Positions 1 through 11,240 of a stretch of 64,000 nt of DNA are shown piece after piece. How positions within the stretch are numbered: position 1 is the stretch's first letter; every line of letters begins with the position of its first letter. The notes beneath the pieces were generated by a model. That model was not told where the DNA came from. It made no database searches and worked only from the letters and a program-made list of their open reading frames with translations. This DNA comes from Pectinophora gossypiella. Its lineage: Eukaryota > Arthropoda > Insecta > Lepidoptera > Gelechiidae. The DNA is taken from assembly GCF_024362695.1 (NCBI RefSeq), contig NC_065428.1:9428895-9492894 (forward strand), in the 5' to 3' direction. The position numbers were made by a program, and so were the translations under genes.

Positions 1-50
1 CATCTGCGGCAAATCTACAATAAGTCACGTAAAAAAAGTATCGTTTTTTA
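1..50 (+). repeat. LINE-P 3' end, cut by the window edge
   Basis: atctgcggcaaatctacaat followed by an A-rich end, as at 31930-31982. Confidence 0.6.
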
Positions 51-252
51 TATACTTTTAAGTATAGTGTATTATTATAGAATAGGATATAGTAGAATAT
101 ATTTTCTGTACACATTTATTGACCTCTCACACCATGCGGGGTTGGCTGGAAGAGATCTCTTTTAGAGATTATCGAGCGAGAGAAATTTAAAAAGAAAATC
201 AAACCAAAAAAGAAAAAACAAATTAAGAAAGAAAAACTAAAGGAGAGATCTC

Positions 253-492
253 TTCTCTCGTGAGGGTTGTGAGGTGGATGACCAACTTATCAACCCCGGT
301 GTCAGGGTTATTATTGAGCCGCCAGAGGCCCCTGACGTGACTCAAGAAACTACTACGTACTTACATCAGTAAGTAGTAACCGGGACCAACAACTATCTCA
401 CTTTAGGACAATCAGGTGATTAGCCTGCAATGTCCTAACCAAACGAGAGATCACAAAGTGATTTTTGTGATTTGTGCCCACCGGGATTTGAA
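253..492 (-). mobile_element. SINE-A, head lost
   Basis: Tail and body present (tgtcagggttattattgagc, cagtaagtagtaaccgggac); the tRNA-like head is missing. Confidence 0.75.
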
Positions 493-565
493 GAAATGGA
501 GATATCAAAGTTACACAGTACGAGTTGACAGTATATAAAATATCAAAGATCGATTTAGACTTCAT

Positions 566-684
566 AAGGTTCATCATATCCATCTTTGGACTTCGTATCA
601 ACAGTGGCTGCAAGTTGTCTTTGATTACTTGTGGCTCTGCCCACCCCATTAGGGATTACGGGCGTGAGTTTATGTATGTATGTA
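566..684 (+). repeat. LINE-M 3' end, left arm of a perfect inverted repeat
   Basis: 119 bp identical in reverse complement to 747-865. Includes ccattagggattacgggcgt and ends in (TATG)n. Confidence 0.8.
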
Positions 685-746
685 TGATTTAGACTTCAAC
701 TTTGGCAATAAAGCCTCTCTGTTGCACACGGGAGACACATAAAACT

Positions 747-1018
747 TACATACATACATAAACTCACGCCCGTAATCCCTAATGGGGTGGGCAGAGCCAC
801 AAGTAATCAAAGACAACTTGCAGCCACTGTTGATACGAAGTCCAAAGATGGATATGATGAACCTTTTGGTGATAAGGGATCAACCTATCGCCCATAACAT
901 TAGTCCATCATGTTAGAGGACACAATCCCTCTGTCGGTTTTTACGACATGCCCGGGAAGAGAAGCAGCTGAACGTGTTCTATGTTTTTTATATGCTTCCA
1001 GAACAGCATAGAAGCAAG
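747..1018 (-). repeat. LINE-M 3' end
   Basis: Same family, opposite orientation, longer at its 5' side (to gttctatgttttttatatgc near 1000). Contains ctctgtcggtttttacgaca, as do other copies. Confidence 0.72.
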
Positions 1019-1132
1019 CAACATAAAACTTAAACACACATAAATACATAAATAGACACTCGCCCATGACCCTTAACAGGATGGACAGAGCATGTCATTA
1101 AGAGGCAACTTGTCGTCATTTCTGACAACAAG

Positions 1133-1443
1133 TTCTTCTATCGTGTGGGTTGTGAAGTGGAGTACCAACCTCATCAACCCTGGTGTCAGGGTTACTATTG
1201 AGCCGCCAAAGGCCCCTGACATGGCTCATGTAACGACAACTTACTTACATCAGTAAGTAGTAACCGGGACCAACGGCTTAACGTGCCTTCCGAAGCACGG
1301 ATCATCTTACTTTTGGGCAATTAGGTGATCAGCCTGTAATGTCCTAACCAAACTAGGGATCACAAAGTGATTTCCCACCGGGATTCGAACACGGGACCTC
1401 CGGATCGTGAGCCCCACGCTCAACCACTGGACCACGGAGGCCG
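1133..1443 (-). mobile_element. SINE-A, full length
   Basis: Complete from the ttcttctatcgtgtgg tail to the tRNA-like head with ggattcgaac (B box). Near-duplicate flanks gacaacaagtt / gacaccaagtt may be the TSD. Confidence 0.85.
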
Positions 1444-1649
1444 ACACCAAGTTAAGATAGATAGATGACCCGTGTGTCAAATTTGAATCTAAAATGATAA
1501 TTACATACTTAGAGTTAGAGCGAGATCGGAGCACGACCATTCTGCCAGTGTCGAAGTGATCAGAAAACAAACTGAAAAAATTGACAGGTTGAATAATTTT
1601 AAACTGTAAGTAGAAAGCTAAACCTCGAGTTAACCTGCAACACCTCGTT

Positions 1650-2225
1650 TTACACAGACACTACACATTGAAGTAATCGTACACGCGCATCTGTGTGTGT
1701 GACTCCCGTACTGAAGACTAGTGATGTGTCGGATCGTTAAAAATGTATATCCGCGGATACGGACCTGAATACGGATATTTAGTGTAAAGATCCGCGGATA
1801 CGGATCTTTATTTTCTTAAACAAAAAGATTAAAGTTTGAGTTATTTCATTGTTATAAAAGTGATATTTTATCTTGCTTTCATTATAAAGATCTATCTTTC
1901 TAAATGTTTGCAATATAAAGGTGCCAAATATTTGATTTTAAGAAATAAAAACAATCTGAATGGAATTTTATAGTTTTTTATTTAGTAATTCTACTTAATC
2001 ACCTGAAAAACATCCGTAAAAGATCCGCGTGAAAAGTAACGGACACGGATACGGATTTTTCTTTTATCTCGGATATCCGCGGATACGGATACGGATATTC
2101 GGAACATCACTACTGAAGACTAAAGTAAGACCGATGGGCGAGGTAAACTTAGCTCAGCCGCTAGAGGGGAGCAGAGAGTTGCCGTTCTACACGCATTATT
2201 CCTTACTCTATGACCACGCCAGCAC
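1650..2225 (+). repeat. Repeat E, interrupted by a hAT-like element
   Basis: Parts 1650-1718 and 2113-2225 join to match 6683-6855 (cagacactacacattga, tagctcagccgct). Confidence 0.65.
1719..2112. mobile_element. hAT-like non-autonomous element, 394 bp
   Basis: Ends are tagtgatgt / acatcacta (9-bp TIR), flanked by a perfect 8-bp duplication ctgaagac at 1711-1718 and 2113-2120. The 8-bp TSD and short TIRs fit hAT. Near both ends the motif ccgcggatacgga recurs several times, as expected of subterminal transposase-binding repeats. There is no coding capacity. It interrupts a copy of repeat E; the uninterrupted copy at 6683-6855 has tgaagac once at the same place. Confidence 0.88.
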
Positions 2226-2449
2226 ATCGCAATATAAGCTGTTTATACAATTTCATCCACATCATGTTCCCAGTTTTACGAGTAATAAACTACATTCATG
2301 TCAGTCTAAATCGAAATACGGTATAATACTTTTATAACTCTTACCCGAAACAGCGTTAATGTCTTTACCACGGGAGTAAAAGAGAAAAAAACTCGTATAA
2401 GTCCTTTAGGGAATTGTGTCAGCACTATGATGGATCTTTGCCTGAAAAC

Positions 2450-2495
2450 GGCCTCTGTGGTCCAGTGGTTGAGCGTTGCCCTCACGATCCGGAGG
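2450..2495 (+). mobile_element. SINE-A head fragment
   Basis: gcctctgtggtccagtggtt and the following anticodon-arm-like part only. Confidence 0.6.
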
Positions 2496-2504
2496 CCTGT
2501 GTGT

Positions 2505-2622
2505 GCCCGTACGATTGAAGACTTAAGTAAGACCGAAGGCAGGTGAGGTAAACAGCTGAGCTACAGCCGCTGGTGGGGAGCGGAGAGTTTCCGTTCTATA
2601 CGTAGTATTAACCTTCATTCTA
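2505..2622 (+). repeat. Repeat E 3' part
   Basis: acagccgctggtggggagcg and following sequence. Confidence 0.55.
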
Positions 2623-2625
2623 CGG

Positions 2626-2957
2626 TCTTCTTCTTCTATCGTGTGAGTAAGTGAATTAGCAACCTCATTAACCCTGGAATCAGGGTTATTATTGAGCCGC
2701 CAAAGGCCCCTGACATGGCTCATGCAACGATTATTCACTTACATCAGTAAGTAGTAACCGGGACTAGCGGCTAATAGGCTTGACATGCCTTCCGAAGCAC
2801 GAATCATCGTACTTTCAGACAATCAAGGTGATCAGTCTGTACTGTCCTAGCCAAACTAGGGATCACAAAGTGATTTTTGTGATTATGTTCCATCGTAATT
2901 CGAACCCGGACCACCAGATCGTGAGCCTAATTCTCTAACCACTACACCACTAAGGCT
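2626..2957 (-). mobile_element. SINE-A, full length
   Basis: Tail, core and head all present; the head is diverged (ccactacaccactaaggc). Confidence 0.8.
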
Positions 2958-3139
2958 GTTGCTGTTCTGTTGATATTAACGTTTAACTAAAACGTCTTCG
3001 GTTCGTTTGTTCCCCAACCTAAGTTAAGTATACCAAGGTATATTTACCTACCTTGCTTCCAGTTACTGTTGGAATACACAGAAAGACGTCAGCAACTTCG
3101 GTTTTGTTGGTAACCTAACATACTACACTTCGCCGCAAT

Positions 3140-3385
3140 AGTTGCCAACTAGTCAAATCAGCTACTTATTAAAACGTCAAAACACGAAATTACTATGGAA
3201 TTTGTATGAAAAAGCAACCTGTGACGTAATAGAAAAACTTGGCAAAATGACGCACTAAATATTACATTTTTTTTTATTAAAATTCGTAAATAAGTTAAAT
3301 AGAAAAAACTTTTTTTGACACATTTAGATCTGTCTTTATTTAGTAATCTGAATTTCATAATTTGTCTTTGACCTAAGAAACTACC
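3140..3385. repeat. Repeat R
   Basis: tcaaaacacgaaattactat and related sequence recur at 47150-47575 (interrupted) and, more diverged, at 28800-28939/29534-29660. Confidence 0.5.
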
Positions 3386-3389
3386 CGAT

Positions 3390-4490
3390 TGACAGTTGAC
3401 ACAATAGTCAACACAACAACAAACAGTTGACAGTTGTAATAATTAAATATGAAATGTGTCGGATATGGTAGTTTATCATTGAACAATAATTATCCAAGAG
3501 TTTTTTTTTTATTAAGTTCATTTTTAAATATTTTATTTTTACAAAATAAGAATGCGATTTTTTATCTGTGTATAATAAGACGCGAAACACGGGCGGCCAT
3601 GATGGAAGTTCGTGTGACGTCACATTTCACAAAATAAAACAGAATCTATCTGTCAGGTTTGAAGTTACACAGTTTGACAGTTTCTTTTTTTCTTGAAATA
3701 TGACGTCACGTCGCAAAATGTCACGTAACCAACCGTTTTCGCGCGAAATTTGAAATTAATAAAGAAAAATACGTTGTTTTAAAAATAAAGCTTTTTCGAG
3801 AATATAAAATATTTTAAGAGGTAAAAAATAAGCGTTTGCATTTTTTGAAATACTTATCCTAAAACTGTCAAGTAACCAAGTCGTTCCAGTTTCACAGAAT
3901 CGAACGCTCATATATATAATAATATACATATAATACGTCTTACTTGTTGCCAATGATATAGGTTATTTCGTCCATCTACACTTTAAAGTTATACTTTATT
4001 TAATATAACATTAGCCCCGATTCCTAATTTAAAGTTGTACCTGTCATTTTCTTATCCGCCGAAGAGAAAAGACACGGAAGATTGACAACTGTTAATTTTA
4101 AATAGAATAATTAACCCGGGCGAATAAAATAGGAATCTCGCTTATATGCAACCCGTTTGACGTGTGCTGTCAACTTAAATCTGTCGGGTTATTGGCCAAT
4201 ATACGCTTTTGGAAAGGTTCTTTGAATTTCTGCGGACCTGTCAAGTTAAGGCTATGTAAGGGGACCATGTGAAAAACGGAACAAAGCTAGAGGAAAATAG
4301 ATAGATTTTGAAGTAGGTTTAATTTTTTTAAATTACTTTCATGTTTCCTCCTCTCTTTAAAGCCCAAGTAAAAGCACGTCGATATAAAAGTACAAAGTAC
4401 TTTTGACCTTTCCTCAAAACATCGTCAATTAAATTAAATAGATTAATTTAAAATAAATACTTTGTTAAGGTTTTTTGCAAGAAAAGCATA
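3390..4490. other. No gene recognised
   Basis: AT-rich, with tgacgtca motifs near 3614 and 3703. Nothing else assigned. Confidence 0.6.
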
Positions 4491-4564
4491 AAGGAAACTA
4501 AAATTTAATGATTCGTTTTCTTCTTACAAAGGATCCGGCGCGTTTTTCTCTCGTGTAGGTTTTG

Positions 4565-5090
4565 AGATCGATGACCTCACTCATCAACTCACCGAGCTTT
4601 CTGTCAGACCAACGTGATAGTTGGTGAGCCGTATAGCCGGATAAGCTCGGTGGCGCAGCGGTAAACGCGCTCGGTCTGCGATTGTTAAAGTTAAGCAACT
4701 TTCGCAAAGGCCGGTCATGGGATGGGTGACCACAAAAAAAAGTTTCATCTCGAGCTCCTCCGTGCTTCGGAAGGCACGTTAAGCAGTTGGTCCCGGCTGC
4801 ATTAGCAGTCGTTAATAACCATCAATCCGCACTGGGCCCGCGTGATGGTATAAGGCCCGATCTCCCTATCCATCCATAGGAAAGGCCCGCGCCCCAGCAG
4901 TGGGGACGTTTATGGGCTGATGATGATAGCCATCTATAAAGGTCGAGCCAACTGTGTAAGTGAAAACTGCACTTAAGGTAAATTAATAACTCATTGATGC
5001 TTATCTGGTTCCAAGGTTCGGATCGGCTCCCCCGTTTGAGAAGCAAGCCGGTTTGCCACATAGACTGGTATTTTGAGCCAAAACAGTAAT
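4565..5090 (-). mobile_element. SINE-D split by SINE-5S
   Basis: 4565-4638 and 4926-5090 match the continuous copy at 7203-7470 on both sides of the insertion. Confidence 0.65.
4639..4925 (+). mobile_element. SINE-5S, full length, inserted in SINE-D
   Basis: The head contains gttaagcaact ... gatgggtgacc at 4690-4731, spaced as in 5S rRNA. Core at about 4768-4800, tail gccccagcagtggggacg, (TGA)n end. Flanked by atagcc (4633-4638 and 4926-4931) inside SINE-D. Confidence 0.85.
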
Positions 5091-5476
5091 ACGTTCGGAA
5101 TTTAGATTCTTGTAATATTATCCTGTCATTCGAAATAGTAACACATTTAGTCATTTTTCATTTTAGTCGCATTGCAGGAGAGAGAACTTCGTTACTAAAA
5201 ATATATTTAAAGACATCATTTAGTTATTTCCTTCCTTTTCGACACAGCTAGAAATGACTGGCAGCCTACCCCACTCCAGACTAAAACGACATAGAGTCTC
5301 TAATCTAGTAAATAGATTCGACAACATGTAATGGAAGTGGCATTGATGAATGCCCTTCTAAATAAAGTAAACCATATTAGACTACAAGTCAGACCTAAAA
5401 TTGGCTCATTGTTGAACAATAGATCGCCAAGTAGCAGAATACAAAAGAGAAAAAAAAGTTATTTCCTATGTCAAAA

Positions 5477-5547
5477 TACGGTACCGGGGTTCGAACCGGC
5501 GTTTCCCATTTCAGAAGCAAGCCGATGAACCACAGAACCACAGTGAC
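5477..5547 (-). mobile_element. SINE-D head fragment
   Basis: Minus strand has ggcttgcttctgaaatggga and a B-box-like ggttcgaacccc. Confidence 0.6.
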
Positions 5548-5550
5548 TAA

Positions 5551-5607
5551 TCTTCTTCTATCGTGTAGGTTGTGAGCAGAACGCTCAACCACTGGACCAC
5601 AGAGGCC
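5551..5607 (-). mobile_element. SINE-A, head joined directly to tail
   Basis: cttcttctatcgtgtaggtt is followed at once by the complement of the head (ctcaaccactggaccacaga); the body is deleted. Confidence 0.65.
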
Positions 5608-5809
5608 GTGAGTAATGAACTAAACAAAAACGGATTTAAAAGCTTTTATGCGTGTATGAACGAGTTGAAATCCGATATGCCTTCAATGTATAACGAACTG
5701 ATAGACACCAGATATTTCGACAATAGATAAAAGTCGACGCCCCTTAAATATAAACCGAGTATTCTTGCGTGAGTCATCAGCCATATGCATTTTGTAATGG
5801 AGAGAATTT

Positions 5810-6027
5810 GGTTTGGTCAGGATATTACAGGCTGATCACCTGATTGTCCGATAGTAAGATGATCCGTGCTGCGGAAGACACGATAAGCTGTTAGTCCCGG
5901 TTACTACTTACTGATGTAAGTATGTAGCCGTTACATGAGCCATGTCAGGGGCCTTTGGCGGCTCAATAATAACCTTGACACTAGGGTTGATGAGGTTGGT
6001 AATTCACCTTACAGCCCACACGATAGT
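5810..6027 (+). mobile_element. SINE-A, head lost
   Basis: Body, core (ttaagc region diverged) and tail in plus orientation, ending cacacgatag. Confidence 0.75.
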
Positions 6028-6208
6028 AATGACTACGTACGTACATCAGTAAGTAGTAACCGGGACCAACGGCTTAACGGTCACGGGTCATGTTACTTTT
6101 GGACACTCAGGTGATTCCTCAGTGATTTTTGTGATTTGTCCCCAACGAGACTCTAACCCGGGACCTCCTGATCGTGAGAACAACGCTTAACAACTGGACC
6201 ACTAGGCT
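6028..6208 (-). mobile_element. SINE-A, tail lost, tail-to-tail with its neighbour
   Basis: Begins acgtacatcagtaagtagta and runs to the head complement (caactggaccactaggc). Confidence 0.72.
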
Positions 6209-6212
6209 GATC

Positions 6213-6345
6213 AGGTGCCTCCATAATAAATATTTTATTGGACACACAGGAAACAGAAAAACACAAAACAAAAGAGAAACAGAAAGAGTACATTATGCGG
6301 TCATATTGCTAGGTAGCAATCTGTTCCAGGCAACATTTCATCACT
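6213..6345 (-). repeat. LINE-Z 3' end
   Basis: atattttattggacacacag through ctgttccaggcaacat. Confidence 0.5.
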
Positions 6346-6682
6346 TCCAAGAACGTCGACTGAACTTTAACACCTATAGAATACCAGTTAATCCCAAAAC
6401 TAAGTTAAATGCTAGGACTAAAACTGCCTAATCCATCTAATCAGTCAGTACATCCTCAAATCTCGGTTAGGCTCCAATTTGCAGTTAAACTATTAAATCC
6501 TGCAGTTAAATTTAACTGCCGTTTAGTTAACCGGATGGCGTAAATCCAGCTGGAAAACGAAAGAGGTTTATCCTGAATTAGTTTTTGAGTCCATTCGAAA
6601 GACTTTCAGTTGAGGGAAAATTAATATGAATTATTATTTCATTTAGACCACAACCCGGACACTTAATACAAAAAACCTTGCT

Positions 6683-6855
6683 TTACACAGACACTACACA
6701 TTGACGTTATCGTACACGCGCATCTGTGTGAGTGACGTCTGACGCCATACAAGTGAAGACTAAAGTAAGACCGAGGGGGGTGAGGTAAACCTAGCTCAGC
6801 CGCTGGTGGGGAGCGGAGAGTTGCCGTTATAACGTAGTGTTATTCTTATTCTATG
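6683..6855 (+). repeat. Repeat E, continuous copy
   Basis: ctcagccgctggtggggagc plus the 5' part shared with 1650-1718. Class unknown. Confidence 0.6.
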
Positions 6856-7202
6856 TTTAGACCAAAAGATTTAAAGTAACATAGATGGTGAAGATTGGAT
6901 GTATACTGTACACTTCTGCCTACCCCTCTGGAGATACACGCGTGATGTTATGTTATGATAATCATCGCATTTCCGAATACCTACAAACAGATGCTGATTT
7001 CCATGTTCAACAATTATTAGAGTTTCCTGTATCAGAATTTGAATTCATAAAAAGCAAAATATTAAATAATTATAATAATAAAGTTTATAGTAAGTAAAAT
7101 CTAAGACACACATATAAATTGTTGCACATATACATATTAATATTAGTTTACTTATAGCTTCATCTTTCATTTAAACATATAAAAAAATACCTTATATACC
7201 GA

Positions 7203-7470
7203 ATTGGGATAGTCAGACGTACCACCATGACAAGATGAACTAAGTACCCACACCTCACCGAGCTTTCTGTTAGACCAACGTGGTAGATGGTAAGCCGTAT
7301 CGCCATCTATAATGGTCGAGCCAAATTACTTAACATTAAGTTAATAACTCATTGGTGTTAATTTGGCACCGGGGTTCGAACTGATGTCCCACGTTTGAGA
7401 AGCAAGCCTGTATGCCACAAAGACAGTTATTTTGGCATTTTTGAGCCGAAGGAGTGATTCCTATGTTCGT
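7203..7470 (-). mobile_element. SINE-D, continuous copy
   Basis: Tail at left (gggatagtcagacgtaccac); middle accgagctttctgttagacc; tRNA-like head at right. Confidence 0.65.
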
Positions 7471-7992
7471 AATTTAAGTTCTTGTAATATTATCCTGTCA
7501 TTCGAAATAGTAACACATGCAGTCATTTTTATTTTAGTCGCATTGCAGGAGAGAACTTAGTTACTAAAAATAAATTTAAAGATATGTTTTAGTTATTTCC
7601 TATATCCAAATACCTACCTGAAAGAACAAAGAAAGAAAAAATATTTATTTCCATACATTTACAAACTTACATTACAAAAATTAGAAAAATAAAAAAAAGC
7701 AAAGACAAAAAGACAAATTATACAGACATTAAATACACCATGGAGCCGCCCAAAATAAAAAAAGGGTCTCCCTCAGCATAATGCCGTGACACTTGCTTAG
7801 CAAGGGCCGCGGCGCTGGTATTATGGGACACCTATCGAACCTACTAATGAATCTTGATTGCCCTGTTCGGAGAAAGCGTGACTAACGTCGTAGTATTACT
7901 GGTTCGATCCCAGCTCGCGTTCTAAACCACTAAATTCGACTTTAAGAGTTGAATTCATGTTTGGATTAATAATGAATATCACTTGCTTGGTT

Positions 7993-8088
7993 GGCAGCGT
8001 GGTGGAGTATGCTCCATACCCCCTCCGGTTGATTGAGGGGAGGCCTATGCCCAGCAGTGGGACGTACATAGGCTGGTTATGTTATGTT
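7993..8088 (+). mobile_element. SINE-B tail fragment
   Basis: agcgtggtggagtatgctcc and cccagcagtgggacgtacat. Confidence 0.65.
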
Positions 8089-8089
8089 T

Positions 8090-8245
8090 ATCACTTGGTT
8101 TCTAGGATATGTGCCCGATTAATGGCAATTGGCTCGCCCGCTAATACATGGGACTTATAAGCATAGCTGGAGAGGAGTTGGTGTGTGTATTATACACCTC
8201 TGCCTACCCCTTTAGGGATACAGGCGTGATGCTAATATTACACAC
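8090..8245 (+). repeat. Repeat G
   Basis: atacacctctgcctacccct followed by a cggg-atacaggcgtgat end. Related ends occur at 6895-6960, 9065-9100, 13845-14055, 14808-14865, 58395-58440 (plus) and 60362-60510 (minus). Class unknown. Confidence 0.5.
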
Positions 8246-8551
8246 GTTCCACTGCTGTATAAAATAACTAAGTAAAAGGTATCTACTGTAAAAATAATCT
8301 CGTAAGAAATTGGGCCGCGTTTCAAATTAATTGGGATTTATTAATTTTACCAAGCAACCCTTTGTTTAAGCTACAGACATTTTTAATCACTAATTCCTTT
8401 TTTTTCCTCCATTTTTGGTACTTTACAGTAACATTTTGTTCATTTTATTTAATTATTCAACTTTAATTACTTAAAGAGCCTCACTTTTTTGAAATTAAGC
8501 TTATTATAAGTCGTTGTTCACAAAAGGACGGATTACAACATTTTCATTCAC

Positions 8552-8706
8552 AACATCATCTCGCTAGCATTATCCCGTTTTCCACAGGGTCCGCTTACCT
8601 AACCTGAAGATTTGACAGGTCCGGTTTTTTACAGAAACGACTGCCTGTCTGACCTTCCAACCCGCGAAGGGGAAACCAGCCCAATACAGGGTTAGGTGAC
8701 ATATGA
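8552..8706 (-). mobile_element. SINE-C 3' half
   Basis: ctgaagatttgacaggtccg and cttccaacccgcgaagggga. Confidence 0.7.
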
Positions 8707-9247
8707 ATATAGCTGAGAATGAGAGATCTAATTAAACTCTCATTCCTAAAAAGGCCAAAAACTCAAGATACCTATCGACAGAATCTCCCAGCAATGAGGA
8801 TCTTCAATAACTTAATTTGCACACCTTTCGTCGTAATGAGATTTTTCAGCTGAAGGAAAGTAAAAAAAAAAGAGACGCAGGGTTGAAAGAAGTCCCTTAA
8901 ATGATTGAAGAACCTTTAAGAGTAGGTAGTTAGGTGTGTAGCTATAGGTATTGAGGAAGAAATAAACCTTTTGATTTTTTCTAGTGTTGAATTTGTTTTT
9001 AGAACGTTAAAGAATCAACTGCAATTAAGTAGGTAGGTTGCGTACCCATTTTTACCTCGTCATAAACATCTGCCTACCCCTTCGGGTACATAGGCGTGAA
9101 GTTGTCATTACGATTCATCATTAATAAAAACTAAGCAAAAAAGGTTGCGTAGGTAGGAAGTGTTATAGTAATTTGTTGTTCCTTTGGGGACGTGAATACC
9201 TATGTAGGTACTCACCTACAGTACAGAAACATGGCGTAAATTAATTA

Positions 9248-9535
9248 TCTTCTTCTATCGTGTGGGTAGTGAGGTAGATTACCAACCCCATCAAGCGTGG
9301 TGTCATGGTTACTATTGAGCCGCCAAAGGCCCCTGACATGGGTCATTTAACGATTACTGACTTACAACAGTAAGTAGTAACCGGGACTAACGGACAATCG
9401 GGTGATCAGCCTGTAATGTCCTATTACCAAACTAGGGATCACCAAGTGATTTTTGTGATGTGTCCCCACCGGGATTTGAACACGGGACCTCCGGATCGTG
9501 AGCCCAACGCTCAAACCACTGGACCACGGAGGCCG
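9248..9535 (-). mobile_element. SINE-A, core region shortened
   Basis: The normal core cttcggaaggcacgtt is deleted between taacggacaatcgggtgat-type flanks; both ends are intact. Confidence 0.8.
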
Positions 9536-9539
9536 TCAA

Positions 9540-10320
9540 TTAATTATGATTGTAATTAATTATAATTATAAATGAATTAAAATATTTGTCGCAGTTTTCT
9601 TTTTAAATTGGTTTTCTTTTGGTATTACACTTTCTAATTAAAATCCAACATTCATGTTCCAGCTGTTACCTTATATAAAAAAAACACTACCCTTATGGGG
9701 TAATCGGGTAAAATGAAAAAATAAACAATCGGGCTACCGAACAACTGCCGTTCCAAATTCAAACCTCAATCGGAAAGCAGATCCCATCTTTACGACCATC
9801 AAATCCTCAACTCGTTCCCACTAAAAGTCATTAACAAAATTAAAAAGAAAAAAACCAGGGCTGTCTGCATCGGTCACGCATATGCTATGGTTCCGTAAAT
9901 CTGTAAATACCTACTCATGGTTTTTTATATGTGAATAATGATAACAAGCGTTACAATTGATGTTTTAATGGCAATTGCCAGAGCATAATAGAAAAGTAAT
10001 TCCCACTGACGGTTCCGTTTTCCCTAAAATTCTGACGCCGCATAGGTACCTAGCTGAAAATCTAGTACATATAGACACGACAAAATAGAAAGGTTTAGAT
10101 TAAACCATTTTGGCTAGAGAACTCTAAAAAGAGGCTGTGTATAATACTCCCACGGCATACCCGTATCGGCGGAAATCGGCGATTCGAGACTGGTTCCCAT
10201 TTAATTTAAACCATCCGGTCGAAAACCTGTTTCGGATCCATTCATAAAAATCAACACACCATACACTGTACACTGAAAAATCACTGTAATCCACAACACT
10301 GGGGAGTTTTCAATCGAACG
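9540..10320. other. No gene or repeat recognised
   Basis: AT-rich, probably unique. Short frames only. Confidence 0.55.
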
Positions 10321-10324
10321 CACG

Positions 10325-10560
10325 AAAGACGCGAAACGCACTATTGTCGTCCTGTTCTAAGCGATTCCACAGGTGTTTTCCGCGCGCGAGAATGACATGC
10401 ACTCACGGCGAGCGCTCGGAGCGATCTGCCGTTTAGAGGGTCGTTGGGGGGGGATGGCGGGGGAAGAGCATGGGTAGGGGGGAGGGGAGCGTCTGCGCGG
10501 GAAGCTGATCAGTACAGCGGCCCGGCAAAGCCTGCGTAGCTCGTTTGACAAGGGTAGATG
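10325..10560. other. GC-rich island with G-run tract
   Basis: High GC and several CpGs (ccgcgcgcgag) in AT-rich surroundings. Runs of G between 10446 and 10489 could form a G-quadruplex. No recognisable protein. It could be a promoter or first-exon region of a host gene, or a TE relic. Confidence 0.45.
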
Positions 10561-11019
10561 CGTTCTGAATTTGAATGTTTTGTTGTCGTTTTAATTTCGA
10601 CCCGTTTTCAGCTAGGATTAGCGGCTTTTTTAAGTCAATTTTGTGTTAATAATTTCGAATCGATTTTGACGCGATTTTATTGGCTTCGTGTGTAATTAAT
10701 AGAGATTTTTTTTTATTTATTTTGTCGTAGAAACATCGTGTTTCTTTTTGAAGGAAAGGTGGGTAGGTAATATTAAAAAATGAATAAGTAATAGGTAGGT
10801 AGATAATAAAAGGTAGGTAAATTTTTTTCTTATTAGATTTTCCCCAATGTACCAACCTACCTATAAACGTACCTATGTTAATATTTTTACTGAGTACCTA
10901 TTACTAATACCTACTAGGTATTTGGTTATTTATTTGTTATTGAAGATTTTATTTAATTAGATACCTATTTGTATGTTTTTTTTTTTGATGGATACCTAAT
11001 ATGATTACGAAAACAGTAT

Positions 11020-11240
11020 AAATGCGAAGGTTGGTCGTAGGGCTGGCAGAGGAAGACCTAAAAGGACGTACACCTACACCAGACCAATTTGGAGATGTCC
11101 TTAGAAAAGGTTCAATACGATCTACTCTGAACCGGCGTGCGTGTATGAAGCGATTGATGAATGTGGAGGAAGCAAGAGAAGTGTGTCAGGATCGAAGCAA
11201 ATGGAATTCCATAGTCTCTGCTTACCCCGATGGGTCCTTA
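11020..11240 (+). pseudogene. LINE-K 3' end
   Basis: Encodes DVLRKGSIRSTLNRRACMKR, LMNVEEAREVCQDRSKWNSI and VSAYPDG, the last residues of a LINE ORF2. 5'-truncated. Confidence 0.72.

Noticed and set aside
3600..3720. Cluster of CRE-like tgacgtca sites as a regulatory element
   Set aside because: Similar motifs occur in other copies of repeat R-type DNA; no associated gene.
10357..10551. Proline/arginine-rich peptide as host gene
   Set aside because: Composition simply reflects the GC-rich island; no start context or splice structure could be supported.
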